Origin: Nanobdellota archaeon
Lineage (GTDB): Archaea; Nanobdellota; Nanobdellia; Parvarchaeales; Parvarchaeaceae
DNA length: 35,461 bases
Assembly (NCBI GenBank): GCA_021800365.1
Contig: JAJYZA010000009.1
Span: 1 to 35,461, forward strand
Direction of reading: 5' to 3'
Position numbers and translations under genes: made by a program. Below, in pieces: positions 1 to 9,679 of this stretch. Below the pieces are notes generated by a model. The model had not been told where the DNA came from. It did not search any database and saw only the letters and a list, made by a program, of their open reading frames with translations. Position 1 is the stretch's first letter, and every line of letters begins with the position of its first letter.

Positions 1-1
1 G

Positions 2-334
2 GTAAGATACGATATCGGAGGCAAGACACTAGGAAGCGCGATATGCTACATGGAGGATGGGACTTTTCTGGTCGATTCCGTCGAGGGACACAGGACCTTT
101 AGGAAGCCTAAGATATTCGATGCGGTCCGCAGGGACTTGGTGGAAAGGGCGAAAGAGAAAGGAGCAAAAAGGATATTGTTCAGCAAAGGCGGCACAAACG
201 AGACTCCTAAGAAGTTCATGGATTACCTTGGAAAACTCGGGTTGAAGAAGGGAAAGATAAAGATGAAACTGGACACCAAAGGATATCTTGAAGCCGATAA
301 AAATGGAGCTTCTGGATACGTCTCGGAGATATAA
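2..334 (+). CDS. Hypothetical protein, 5'-partial (frame is open to the left edge of the window)
   Basis: ORF 50..334 extends in frame upstream to position 2 (VRYDIGGKTLGSAICYMEDGT...); stop at 334. Confidence 0.6.
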   Translation, partial: VRYDIGGKTLGSAICYMEDGTFLVDSVEGHRTFRKPKIFDAVRRDLVERAKEKGAKRILFSKGGTNETPKKFMDYLGKLGLKKGKIKMKLDTKGYLEADKNGASGYVSEI

Positions 335-395
335 CTAAGCTCTTATTTAGCTTACAGGAATAGATTATTTTAAATCACAAACGACTAAGTATTAA

Positions 396-1304
396 ATGAA
401 TAAGCTGATAATTGGTCTGTCGCTCGCCGCATTCTCTTCAGCCGCATATGCACTGTGGTCAATATTCAGTGACATAGTAGTATCCTTAAACCCTATAAGC
501 TATCTCGATTATTTGGTTATATTTGAGGCTTCTCTCTTTTTAATCAATATTCTGCTTATCCTTCTTTTCAAGGAGTATAGAAAAATCGGCCGCCGCAAAC
601 CAAAGAAGTCGTTATTTTTCTACTCGCTGCTCTCCGGTATATTTTTTGGGCTGGGCAGTATAATATTCTACAGTCTTATCGGGAACCAGAACTATCCCTT
701 CGTGGCGTCCGCATCCTATATAACGATAATTCCATTTATTTTCATTTTGGCAAGTGCAAAGAAACAAGACCCGAAGACGCTGGCAATAATCGGAACTGTA
801 ATAGTATTTGCTGGCTTGGTGCTGCAGGTGGTGGCGCTGTACGGCTCCAATTTTGGCGCGGCGACACGGATAATATCCCTTACAGCACTTATGTCAGTAT
901 CTTGGATGCTAGGATCTTATTTCCTGCTTATCTCAATGGTGTATAAAGGTTACAATATAATAAAAGCCGATGCACTTACTGCCTTCTTCGAGTTTATTAC
1001 TGTAGGGGTCTTTGGTCTTTCAATAGGAGCTTTTAACGGGTTCTTTAAAATAACGCCGCTTGAACTCGCGCTTTCTGTAGCGGTGGCCGGTTTTCTCGTA
1101 TTGGGTGGCCTGTCGGAAGAATTTTCCCTGCACATTCTTAAGCGATTTAAGCAGAAAATACTTGATTTATGGAATGTACTAGTTGATTTAGAAATCGTCG
1201 GAATAGCGTTATTCTCGATTTTTTTCCTCACGCTATATTATCCTTTTCTTATAATCGGATTGGCCTTGACGATTTTGGGAAGCATACTGATTGCATTGTC
1301 ATAG
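396..1304 (+). CDS. Multi-pass membrane protein, EamA/DMT-like
   Basis: 302 aa ORF with about 10 hydrophobic helices; family assignment is tentative. Confidence 0.7.
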   Translation: MNKLIIGLSLAAFSSAAYALWSIFSDIVVSLNPISYLDYLVIFEASLFLINILLILLFKEYRKIGRRKPKKSLFFYSLLSGIFFGLGSIIFYSLIGNQNYPFVASASYITIIPFIFILASAKKQDPKTLAIIGTVIVFAGLVLQVVALYGSNFGAATRIISLTALMSVSWMLGSYFLLISMVYKGYNIIKADALTAFFEFITVGVFGLSIGAFNGFFKITPLELALSVAVAGFLVLGGLSEEFSLHILKRFKQKILDLWNVLVDLEIVGIALFSIFFLTLYYPFLIIGLALTILGSILIALS

Positions 1305-1497
1305 ACATTTTAATGTTTTAAAACGTTTGTAAATGATTTAAGAGCAGTTATGCACCACATATTCGCCACAACATGGCGTTTGACAGCGTATCTTTTAGAG
1401 TAAATCTCTTTTGGTACGCTAATTTTATCAATAAAGTTAATAAAATTACTATAGGGTAGTAAAGCTTTAAATACTAGTTATCTTCATTTATTGATAT

Positions 1498-2511
1498 ATG
1501 AAAAGCAAAAATAGGCTGCTTGAGTTATTAAAAGAAAAGTTCGCAACGGCGAAGGCAAAAAAGACAGAAGAACGACGCTCGGCGCGGTTTTTTCTGGGTG
1601 ACCCTTCTGGAAGCCTCTTACAAGACATATTATTTGCAACTTTTTCCGATGTGGGATCGATAACCGCTTCTAAGAAAATGGCGGGTACATCGAGTGCTGA
1701 CGCGAAAATCGTCGATTTTTACAACGTACTTAATGATAGATTACAGAAGTATGGGGGCTCAAGGTATTGTTTTTGTAGCACATCTCCTTTTAAGCACCTA
1801 AGTAAAAAGAAAGCTATGTACTACTTAAATCTTTTGCCAAAACTAACTTCGAATGCAAAAAACCTTTACCAGCTTTCTAACATCTCAAACATCGTTAGCG
1901 GCTACAAAGACGCCGTTGAAATTAACAAGGAAATAATGAATGGATTAGCTATAAGTGCATTTATAAACAATTCAGATAATTTAAGGAAAGTCGTATATGG
2001 AGACACCATGAAACTAGATTATTTAGGTGCGTTTTTAAGGCGCGGCAAAACACTGATCGTCAGAGGTGAAACTGGAAATCATTTTGGTTATTGCCGTGAA
2101 CCTGGCAGTTTCGTTTCTGCTAGAAAGCTTATTGACGTATCAAAACCAAAAAAGTTTGCATCAATATTCTATAAAGCAATGGCGACTGAGGTGAAAGAAT
2201 TGTTTTTGCTGGATTTCGAATTTCTTGCAGGTATCGAAGCTGCTCTAATTGGATTATACGAGATCAGTGGATATGTAGATAGACTAATAAATCTGCCACC
2301 GCCAAGTATACTTTTAAATAGCGCAGCTGCGATTACGATTGCTCTGATGGGAGGTTATGCGCCATTTTCTGGGATTGCCAGAGCTTACAAGGATTATAAA
2401 AATCAGAAAGCGAGGTTCCCGGAGTATTATGAAAAGAAAGCGTATGATCGCTCTAAGCTACATACGTCTAGGTTGTCAAAAAATACAAGATCTGCGGAGA
2501 AGATATATTAA
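1498..2511 (+). CDS. Hypothetical protein with a possible C-terminal membrane segment
   Basis: 337 aa ORF, AT-rich promoter-like upstream sequence (aaagctttaaatac). Confidence 0.65.
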   Translation: MKSKNRLLELLKEKFATAKAKKTEERRSARFFLGDPSGSLLQDILFATFSDVGSITASKKMAGTSSADAKIVDFYNVLNDRLQKYGGSRYCFCSTSPFKHLSKKKAMYYLNLLPKLTSNAKNLYQLSNISNIVSGYKDAVEINKEIMNGLAISAFINNSDNLRKVVYGDTMKLDYLGAFLRRGKTLIVRGETGNHFGYCREPGSFVSARKLIDVSKPKKFASIFYKAMATEVKELFLLDFEFLAGIEAALIGLYEISGYVDRLINLPPPSILLNSAAAITIALMGGYAPFSGIARAYKDYKNQKARFPEYYEKKAYDRSKLHTSRLSKNTRSAEKIY

Positions 2512-2549
2512 AAGAGAATTATCATGTAAAGGTTGCTTGCTTCTTTGAA

Positions 2550-2740
2550 TCACGGCTCGTAGACCCATTTATATTCCTCTTTCTGCTTTAGTTCTTTCAG
2601 CAATCTTCCGGTGTCATAGTAATTCAATCCTTTCTTTTGCTTATCGCTTTTATGCTCTTTGTAGTAATTTTCTCTCAATTCTAAAGCCTTGTTCCAAACT
2701 ACCCTGCTTCAGCCGAAGTATCCTGAATAAGCGGTTAGAT
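2550..2740 (-). pseudogene. tnpB: Relic of IS200/IS605-type TnpB/OrfB N-terminal region
   Basis: Minus-strand translation ..TNLTAYSGYFG*SRVVWNKALELRENYYKEHKSDKQKKGLNYYDTGRLLKELKQKEEYKWVYEP*; strongly resembles TnpB N-termini (YFGCSRVVWNKAL...YYD...L..LK...EYKWL). An in-frame TGA sits where Cys is expected and the rest of the gene is missing. Confidence 0.7.
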
Positions 2741-2813
2741 TTGTACAAATGGACTTATAACAAGCTTTTGGAAGAAGCTATAAAATACAGTAATTATTAT
2801 ATACAATGGACAT

Positions 2814-3896
2814 ATGAATAACAAAGCAAATTCAAAGAAAGAAAAAAAGGACAGACGCGGATATGCAGTACCGGTTACTATTATAATAATCATTATAATA
2901 GTTTTGATTTTTCTTTTCTCGCCCGGCTTGTTCAAGTCATTGATCGGCAGCGTGCTTAAAAGCGGCGCGCCTTCCGTTGGTAATAATTCCTTAAGCCATG
3001 CTGGTGCCAACGTTTATGCATATGTTACAAATTACGGCAATTCGACTACGATCATAAATACTTCTGATAATAAGGTCATAGCCAATATTAATGCGGGGAG
3101 CCGGCCAATAGCTGTAGCGATATCGCCAAATGGAAAGTATGTGTATTTTGCGGATTCGAACGGCATGGTATCCATTATAAATGCAACGGATAATGCAATA
3201 ATCAATAGTATAAACGTTGGAGGAATTCCCTTAGATTTAGCAATAACTCCCAATGGCCAATATGTGTATGTAGTTAATTCTGCTAATGACCTGGTCTCTG
3301 TGATAAATACCAATACAGACACCGTCTCATCCACTATAAACGTTAGTTCTGAGCAATCAAGCGTAGCGATAGCCCCAAATGGCAAATTTGTCTATGTGGC
3401 AGACTATGCTAATAACATCGTAGTAATAAATGCTTCGTCTAATGCCATAATTACCCAGATATATACGGGTAGATTAAATTACGGGATCGCAATAACGCCT
3501 AGTGGAAATTTACTTTATGCAGCAACCGGAAACGGTTATCAGGTTATCAACACCTCTAATAATTTAGACATTAGTACCGTATCTATACCGGATGGAACGG
3601 TAGGCGTTGCTATATCCCCTAATGGGAAGTATGCGTTTTTCACAGACATTGTTCACGATATGGTAATAGTCCTTGTAAATGCTTCATATGGTACACAAGG
3701 GTTATATTATGTAAATGTGGCCCCCGAGCCATACGGAGTAGCGGTATTTCCAAATAGTCAGGTGGCTTATGTTACAAGTAATTTAGTTAATTCGTTGGCT
3801 GTCATTAACGTGGCCAGTGGAATACCATTTGAATCGACAACTATTACTATGGATTCTGGGGCGGGCATAGCAATAGCGGAAACGTCATTAAAGTAA
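2814..3896 (+). CDS. Membrane-anchored YVTN-family beta-propeller protein
   Basis: N-terminal TM segment; repeated ~42 aa units with YVTN/YVYFAD/YVYVVN, SPNGKYVY and NTxxNxVxxTI motifs. Confidence 0.85.
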   Translation: MNNKANSKKEKKDRRGYAVPVTIIIIIIIVLIFLFSPGLFKSLIGSVLKSGAPSVGNNSLSHAGANVYAYVTNYGNSTTIINTSDNKVIANINAGSRPIAVAISPNGKYVYFADSNGMVSIINATDNAIINSINVGGIPLDLAITPNGQYVYVVNSANDLVSVINTNTDTVSSTINVSSEQSSVAIAPNGKFVYVADYANNIVVINASSNAIITQIYTGRLNYGIAITPSGNLLYAATGNGYQVINTSNNLDISTVSIPDGTVGVAISPNGKYAFFTDIVHDMVIVLVNASYGTQGLYYVNVAPEPYGVAVFPNSQVAYVTSNLVNSLAVINVASGIPFESTTITMDSGAGIAIAETSLK

Positions 3897-3992
3897 CGTG
3901 CAAATTTTTATAAAGCGTATAAGTTTAATTCATTTACTTCGATAAAATTATCTTATCATATTGATTGCACTAAGAGAAATTTTGATTTTGCA

Positions 3993-4784
3993 CTAAACCT
4001 TGACGTGTTTAGGTTTCCAGCTACCCGTGCCGTCCGGTAACGATGTCCTTTCTAAATCCTGATAAATCAATGGGTATCGCGTTTTCATCTGGCTTGCGAC
4101 TTCATCGAAAACTTTCCTTATTTCTACTTCGGCGTATTCGGAAGTCCTCATAGTTATAACGTGTCTTATTGTCCTGTGGTTCGCGGTCCAGATCATATTA
4201 GTTGCCATGCCATCCGGCAAGATTCTTCGCAACGCCGATGTGAGCGTCTTCTTCAGAGTAAAGTCCATCTTATCCCAGTCGTATTTTTTCTCTAGGTTCT
4301 TATATTTGGTTTCTATGGTCTCGATTAGCTCGACGAATTCTTTCTCGTCTTTCATTTCCGGGGGCAACCAGAGTGAAAGCTCCTTCGGTCTGACATACCT
4401 TAGTGATTCCTGGCTTATCGCAGTTCCTGCGCGGTGCCTCACTAACTCGTGTGTAAATACTCTAGAAACGTTAATGAACGCAAAAGTGCACGTTGCGTGC
4501 TCTAAAATTGAGCCGTCGCCTTTTTTAAGTATGTTTTCTAGATATTCCTTTGAGGCACCTCTTATTTTGGTAACGTTTGGATTGAGGCCCACACCATAGC
4601 TCTCATAGCACATCCTCCCTGCTACTTCGATAAGGTACTCTCCCTGGCTAGAAGCGGTTGGCAACGTCGAATCATACCAATCTTTGCCGATTTTATCCGC
4701 GTGGTCCGAAAGCATTCTTTCTAAGTTTTCTTTTATCAGAGATGTTTCAGCTATCAAATAGACTTTCGGTTCGACTTTTTTCAT
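3993..4784 (-). CDS. thyX: Flavin-dependent thymidylate synthase ThyX
   Basis: RHRAGTAISQESLRY signature, CTFAFINVSRVFTHELVRHR, NHRTIRHVITMR. Confidence 0.9.
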   Translation of the reverse strand: MKKVEPKVYLIAETSLIKENLERMLSDHADKIGKDWYDSTLPTASSQGEYLIEVAGRMCYESYGVGLNPNVTKIRGASKEYLENILKKGDGSILEHATCTFAFINVSRVFTHELVRHRAGTAISQESLRYVRPKELSLWLPPEMKDEKEFVELIETIETKYKNLEKKYDWDKMDFTLKKTLTSALRRILPDGMATNMIWTANHRTIRHVITMRTSEYAEVEIRKVFDEVASQMKTRYPLIYQDLERTSLPDGTGSWKPKHVKV

Positions 4785-4923
4785 ACGATTTATTTTTATT
4801 GATGAGACGCCGATTGTTTAAATACTTTCTTTAGTAATGATTCTACTGACCAGATACAACCTAAATTTGTATGCCGTCAGCATATTGTTATCTATTTCTT
4901 TCTGCTATTTATGTTTCCCATTT

Positions 4924-5850
4924 TTAAGTTCGCTCTAATCCCACCGCTAAAGCATGTGGGTTTTCCCGCTCACCTTTGATAAATTTGTAAAGTCCGGGTC
5001 CCTTCCGGCCTTCAAATATCTGGCGATTCACTATGGTATCATGGAATATTTCCTCCGATTTACGAGCAAGGTCAGACAAATATTCACTTAGCTCTTCGGT
5101 TCTAAGGCTTTGTGTATATGCAGCTCCAAAGTATAGTTCTTTTGGTTTAAGTTTTTCTATCCAATGAGTAATCTTGGACATAGAGCACCCCGTGTCTATA
5201 TCATCGTCTATAATCAATATTGATTTATTTTCTATGGAAGCGTAGAATTCAGATAATGACATGCAGTTTGGGATATTCGGGGAGTTGTCTCTTAGCCTAT
5301 ACTGTGAATATCTAAGTGGAATTAATTTCGCCGCCGGTTTTACCATTTTTACTAAAAGCGCCGCTTCCAGTCCCCCATTTGCAATATAGATTATAGTATC
5401 TATGTTTATATCGTTTAATTTTTCTCTTAGATTCTTGTATAGCACGCGCATACAATAAGCATTTAGGACGGGGGTATCTTCTTCTAAATAACGCGACTGT
5501 GGATTGAGCTGCGCTATAAAACCCGTCTCGCGATTTAGACTATACGAAATTTTCGCCAGATCCACCCAGAATTTCTTTATGTCCATAGGCCTCCCCGCTC
5601 TAAACGCAGCAACGACAGTTTCGTCTAAAGAAAGCAGTTTTTCGAGAGTTTTCTGTCCGGCCGCCGGATTTTTAACTTCTTTGCGGGATTCCGATAATAC
5701 CGGCACCATTATCTGATTTAAGTATAGCTGGGTTATGTCGAGCATCTGACCGACTAAATATGCCCCTCTTTTTTCTTGTAAGGCACAAGTTAATATGCCG
5801 TCAAAGGACCTACCGTAATTATCGCGGCGGTATTTTATCGTTCCTTTCAT
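4924..5850 (-). CDS. Phosphoribosyltransferase-like protein (paralogue 1)
   Basis: SILIIDDDIDTGCSM PRPP-binding-like motif; homologous along its length to the adjacent ORF. Confidence 0.65.
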   Translation of the reverse strand: MKGTIKYRRDNYGRSFDGILTCALQEKRGAYLVGQMLDITQLYLNQIMVPVLSESRKEVKNPAAGQKTLEKLLSLDETVVAAFRAGRPMDIKKFWVDLAKISYSLNRETGFIAQLNPQSRYLEEDTPVLNAYCMRVLYKNLREKLNDINIDTIIYIANGGLEAALLVKMVKPAAKLIPLRYSQYRLRDNSPNIPNCMSLSEFYASIENKSILIIDDDIDTGCSMSKITHWIEKLKPKELYFGAAYTQSLRTEELSEYLSDLARKSEEIFHDTIVNRQIFEGRKGPGLYKFIKGERENPHALAVGLERT

Positions 5851-5867
5851 ATTTTTAGCTTTGACTA

Positions 5868-6842
5868 CTAGCGATATTTGAAAAGGCCCGGGCCTTTAAA
5901 GTAGACCTGTTTAAATGCACTGGGTAGCAGTATATCGTCTGGTATTTCCGTTTTTATCGGGACGTGGAATATCTCAGTTGAAGCGTGTGATATCGAGAAA
6001 AGCCAGCGGCTTAGCTCCCCGCCCCTCATTTTATTTAAACCATATGTGTATGCCGCGCCGAAATAAAGTTCTTTAGGTTCAAATCTACGCATCTCCGTGA
6101 TTATCATTGCCATAGATCTACCTGTGTCTATGTCATCATCTATTATTAACACGGATTTTCCTTTTACGGCGCGCTGTAAATCCTCTAAGGACATGTAAGA
6201 CGGTATGCGTGGAGCGGCATCGTGTTTTCTGTAATGTGAATATCTTACTGGGATAAGCTCTGCGCTTGTTTTTACAGCTTTCGCAATGCATGCTGCCTCT
6301 AAGGCTCCGTTGGCTAAATATATTATGGTGTCGACGTTTGTGTCCTTCAATTTTTCTTTTAAATTGGTATAGAAGACTTTCATACAGCTCGTGTTCAGTA
6401 TGCCCCCGGGGTTGTTACCTGCGTCACGGCCGACAAATTCTAGGTAACGCACTTGAATAGGGTTATTGCCTGTGGCATCCAGATTCGACTGGGCGGTGAT
6501 TCTTACACAGACATCCCGCAGACCTTTTTTGAATTTACCCGTGTCCATCTTCTTGCCGAGCCTAAAATCTGCTATTAGTGCTTCGTCAAGGGATAGTAAT
6601 TCTTCTAGGGTCGACTTTTCTGGCGCCGGCGGTGTATTATTGCGTGTTGGCTTGCCTATTTCCCGGTTTTTGCAGGGATCTTTCATTAATTTATTAGAAT
6701 AAGCCTGAGTTAGTTCTAACATTATACCTACAAGATAACTTTCATCTTTTTCATTTAATGCGTCAATCAGCAAATCATTAAGAGATCTTTTACTCTCATA
6801 TATGGTCGTATCAATGTTACGGTATTTTATTTCGCCTTCCAC
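5868..6842 (-). CDS. Phosphoribosyltransferase-like protein (paralogue 2)
   Basis: SVLIIDDDIDTGRSM motif; shared ELYFGAAYT, DTIIYLANGALEA, KLIPLRYS/ELIPVRYS blocks with paralogue 1. Confidence 0.65.
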   Translation of the reverse strand: MEGEIKYRNIDTTIYESKRSLNDLLIDALNEKDESYLVGIMLELTQAYSNKLMKDPCKNREIGKPTRNNTPPAPEKSTLEELLSLDEALIADFRLGKKMDTGKFKKGLRDVCVRITAQSNLDATGNNPIQVRYLEFVGRDAGNNPGGILNTSCMKVFYTNLKEKLKDTNVDTIIYLANGALEAACIAKAVKTSAELIPVRYSHYRKHDAAPRIPSYMSLEDLQRAVKGKSVLIIDDDIDTGRSMAMIITEMRRFEPKELYFGAAYTYGLNKMRGGELSRWLFSISHASTEIFHVPIKTEIPDDILLPSAFKQVYFKGPGLFKYR

Positions 6843-7123
6843 TTATGAATTATGAATAACTATTGTATTTAAAGGTTACTACTTCGTAATAAAGCTATTG
6901 AAGCAAAGGCATTTTTAATAACCTTAAATGAAATTTCTAAGCAGCGGCTAAAAATCTTGATGAATGGCCGGGCGGGAACGGTCCGGGAATTGCTAAAATT
7001 ATATAAATGTTTTCTAAGAACAGTGCGGCTTTATTATGGAATATGCGATAGCTTATCAAAATTGATTGGGTTTTAAAGCCAGAAAAGGAGCGATACTTGA
7101 GCAAACGCCCCATCGGTTTTCGG

Positions 7124-8356
7124 TTATCCTTTCTTGTACGAAAAAACGAAGAACGCCGCGCCAAGTGCAAGTATCGAGAACAGAAAAGTCGTTACATATC
7201 CCGACATTGCAGATAAAAGCCCGGACAAGAATGCTCCAAGCACGCCCGAGAACCCGAGCACGGCCGCCCAAACGCCGACATAATGGCCAGGTCCCTGTCT
7301 TCTTATTTTTTCATAGAGCATGACCGAGGAAGTTATGTTCCAGATTGCATAAGCTATTCCAGCGACGAAATATGCCAATATATTCCACCCGAAGACAAAA
7401 CCGGGCATTACCGCCAATGGAAGAAAGGCCAGCGCCGGCGCCGCGCTTCTAAGTAGAGTCGAAACCTTGTAATAGCGCTCTAAATTTATATTGCTCAATA
7501 ATGAAAGCACTACTACGTATACTATGAGCTGCGCGATTGCATTCCCCATGTTTACAATGAAGATCTGGGAATACGTGAGCGAATGCGCATACAAGAACGG
7601 AATGTAAGACGTGTTAAACAAATACAAAGCCAAGTTGAACAAAGATATCGAAGCGAGAAGAAGGTATATGTGCCGTATCACCTTCCTTTTTAACCCCTTT
7701 CGTATGCGGTCTATAAGAAAATGTCCCGTTAAAACGTACGGCGTTACGCTAAGCATGTTCAGTACCCCAAAGCTTTTCTTTACGACCTTCTTGTGCTTGG
7801 GTTCTATGTTTGTTTTGTCCGCGCTTATCAGCCTAAACGCGAGGACTAGAGAGATTACATTGACGACAAGAAGCAGCAAAAGATAGTCCTTTGCGAAGCT
7901 GCCATCGATGAACAGTCCGGGGACCATACCCAATGCGTCCCCTATTATTAGCATAGTACTGTACCTGCTGAAATACTTTGGAAGGCTCTTTCTCATTCTG
8001 CTTGACATTACCATTATATTCAAAGCCGGTGCCGATGCCGTCGCTATAAAAGCGTATAAGCCGTATACCGATTCTACCGCTGCGACCTGAGTCAGGAAAT
8101 AAAGTATCAACAGCACCGGAAAAAGCCCGATCACGGAAATTAGCACGAAAAGTTTTATCCTATTCAATCTGTCTGTAAGGTCTCCCCAAAATATCGAAGC
8201 AGGGATGGAAATAAGGGCATACAGCGCTGTCGCGATGCCTACGTCATATACCGAACCGCCAAGTGATAAAATATATAGTGGAAGAAGCACGCCAAGCCCA
8301 CCAGAAACCGCGGCAATCGGCAGTATAGAATACATCCAAACAGAAGAGGTCTTCAT
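7124..8356 (-). CDS. MFS-type transporter
   Basis: 410 aa, about 12 TM helices, FWGDLTDRLNRIK loop resembling the MFS loop 2-3 motif. Confidence 0.8.
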   Translation of the reverse strand: MKTSSVWMYSILPIAAVSGGLGVLLPLYILSLGGSVYDVGIATALYALISIPASIFWGDLTDRLNRIKLFVLISVIGLFPVLLILYFLTQVAAVESVYGLYAFIATASAPALNIMVMSSRMRKSLPKYFSRYSTMLIIGDALGMVPGLFIDGSFAKDYLLLLLVVNVISLVLAFRLISADKTNIEPKHKKVVKKSFGVLNMLSVTPYVLTGHFLIDRIRKGLKRKVIRHIYLLLASISLFNLALYLFNTSYIPFLYAHSLTYSQIFIVNMGNAIAQLIVYVVVLSLLSNINLERYYKVSTLLRSAAPALAFLPLAVMPGFVFGWNILAYFVAGIAYAIWNITSSVMLYEKIRRQGPGHYVGVWAAVLGFSGVLGAFLSGLLSAMSGYVTTFLFSILALGAAFFVFSYKKG

Positions 8357-8568
8357 AGCAAAAACTCATATCTCAATAAGTTAATTAATCTATTGGCGGT
8401 TATAAAAATAATCATACAATAGAAAGTGCTGTCCGTACGCAGTTCCTTGTGCTTGGATTTTTATCACTAAATTACGCTGCGGACCAGGTCATTGATTTTC
8501 ATCAACCGTATTTAGTGAAAAGACTATAATAAAGGCATAAATATACAAACACTCCACTATAAATTAAT

Positions 8569-9018
8569 ATGGAATCCCCTACACGGCATTTGGAATTAAC
8601 GCTTGGCAGGCCATTACAGCGAGCTGACCTAGAAAGCCTCATAATAGACGCAGCAGCTGGCGTAGGTTATGGCGTACCTGCAGCAACTTATATTACCAAA
8701 CAATCTGACAGCGCCATTAGCACATGCGCGCTGAAAAGGGACTATAAAAACCACAAGTTTGTAAATGCGTCTCGCCTCGGTATCGAGTACCGGTTACAGC
8801 GTAGCGCGCCGCTCGGACCTGGCCCAATAATCAGTATGTTTTTTTATGAGGACTACCATGACATAGATGAAAATATGGTTAGCGACATCGCAATCAGTGA
8901 TTATAATTATGATAGCCCATTGGAGGACATGGCAAACGCAAAGATTTTAAACGCAATTATTGACAAAATTAGCCGCAAATATCGTCATTGTAAGCATATC
9001 CCTGAAGATTCAATATAG
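8569..9018 (+). CDS. Hypothetical protein
   Basis: 149 aa ORF, AT-rich promoter-like upstream region; 2-nt gap to the next ORF suggests co-transcription. Confidence 0.55.
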   Translation: MESPTRHLELTLGRPLQRADLESLIIDAAAGVGYGVPAATYITKQSDSAISTCALKRDYKNHKFVNASRLGIEYRLQRSAPLGPGPIISMFFYEDYHDIDENMVSDIAISDYNYDSPLEDMANAKILNAIIDKISRKYRHCKHIPEDSI

Positions 9019-9020
9019 AT

Positions 9021-9425
9021 ATGGGAGGAATGGAGGACGTCGGCTCTAATCTTGAAGACTTAGTTAAAAACGCAAAAGAAACGACCGAGCTAGATTCAAT
9101 CTATGAAAAAGCGTACGACTTGATTAAAAACTACGGACGTAATACCTATAAGCATACGCGGTTGTATGAGGAAAGAGAACCGAATGGGAAATTTCTTGGA
9201 GTATTCAAAAGAAGCAGGCGCACATTCGCCGTAGAGTACGATGAATATTCAGCGTACTGTTACTGTTTTTTATATAGGCACATGAAAATATATGATGGGG
9301 AAAAACTCGTCTTTGAGACCTTTGCTTCAGATCTTTATTTCGGCGCCGCTCTTTTTGGGTATAGTAAACCAAAGATAATCAAATACAGTCCAGGCAAATG
9401 GGAAGATAAACTTAATAAAAGTTGA
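9021..9425 (+). CDS. Hypothetical protein
   Basis: 134 aa ORF immediately downstream of 8569..9018, ggagga-rich start region. Confidence 0.5.
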   Translation: MGGMEDVGSNLEDLVKNAKETTELDSIYEKAYDLIKNYGRNTYKHTRLYEEREPNGKFLGVFKRSRRTFAVEYDEYSAYCYCFLYRHMKIYDGEKLVFETFASDLYFGAALFGYSKPKIIKYSPGKWEDKLNKS

Positions 9426-9679
9426 GAAAACTATTAAGTGCCATCAAATAATGATTTTATGAGAGTCTTATTCGACTGTGATGATATATCCATCTAGAAT
9501 TTATTTTAGTTTTTCGTTTTCTTGATTATTGCCATTAGTCAATCTCTTGATCTTTTATTTTTAGATAATGCGGTGAGAAGCACATAAATAAAAACCGATT
9601 TTGTTAGTACCTAGCGACATTCGGTTCGCTATTCGCGTAATAAAATAGATCCGGTCTCGCTGCAAACGATTCGCTTGCG

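Noticed and set aside
6950-7010. Possible archaeal C/D-box sRNA (TTGATGAA near gccgggcgggaacggtccggg)
   Set aside because: No matching D-box (CTGA) or C'/D' pair at the correct spacing
7056-7323. Short overlapping ORFs on both strands near the MFS gene 3' end
   Set aside because: Out-of-frame overlaps with the MFS transporter, Arg/Pro-rich low-complexity translations
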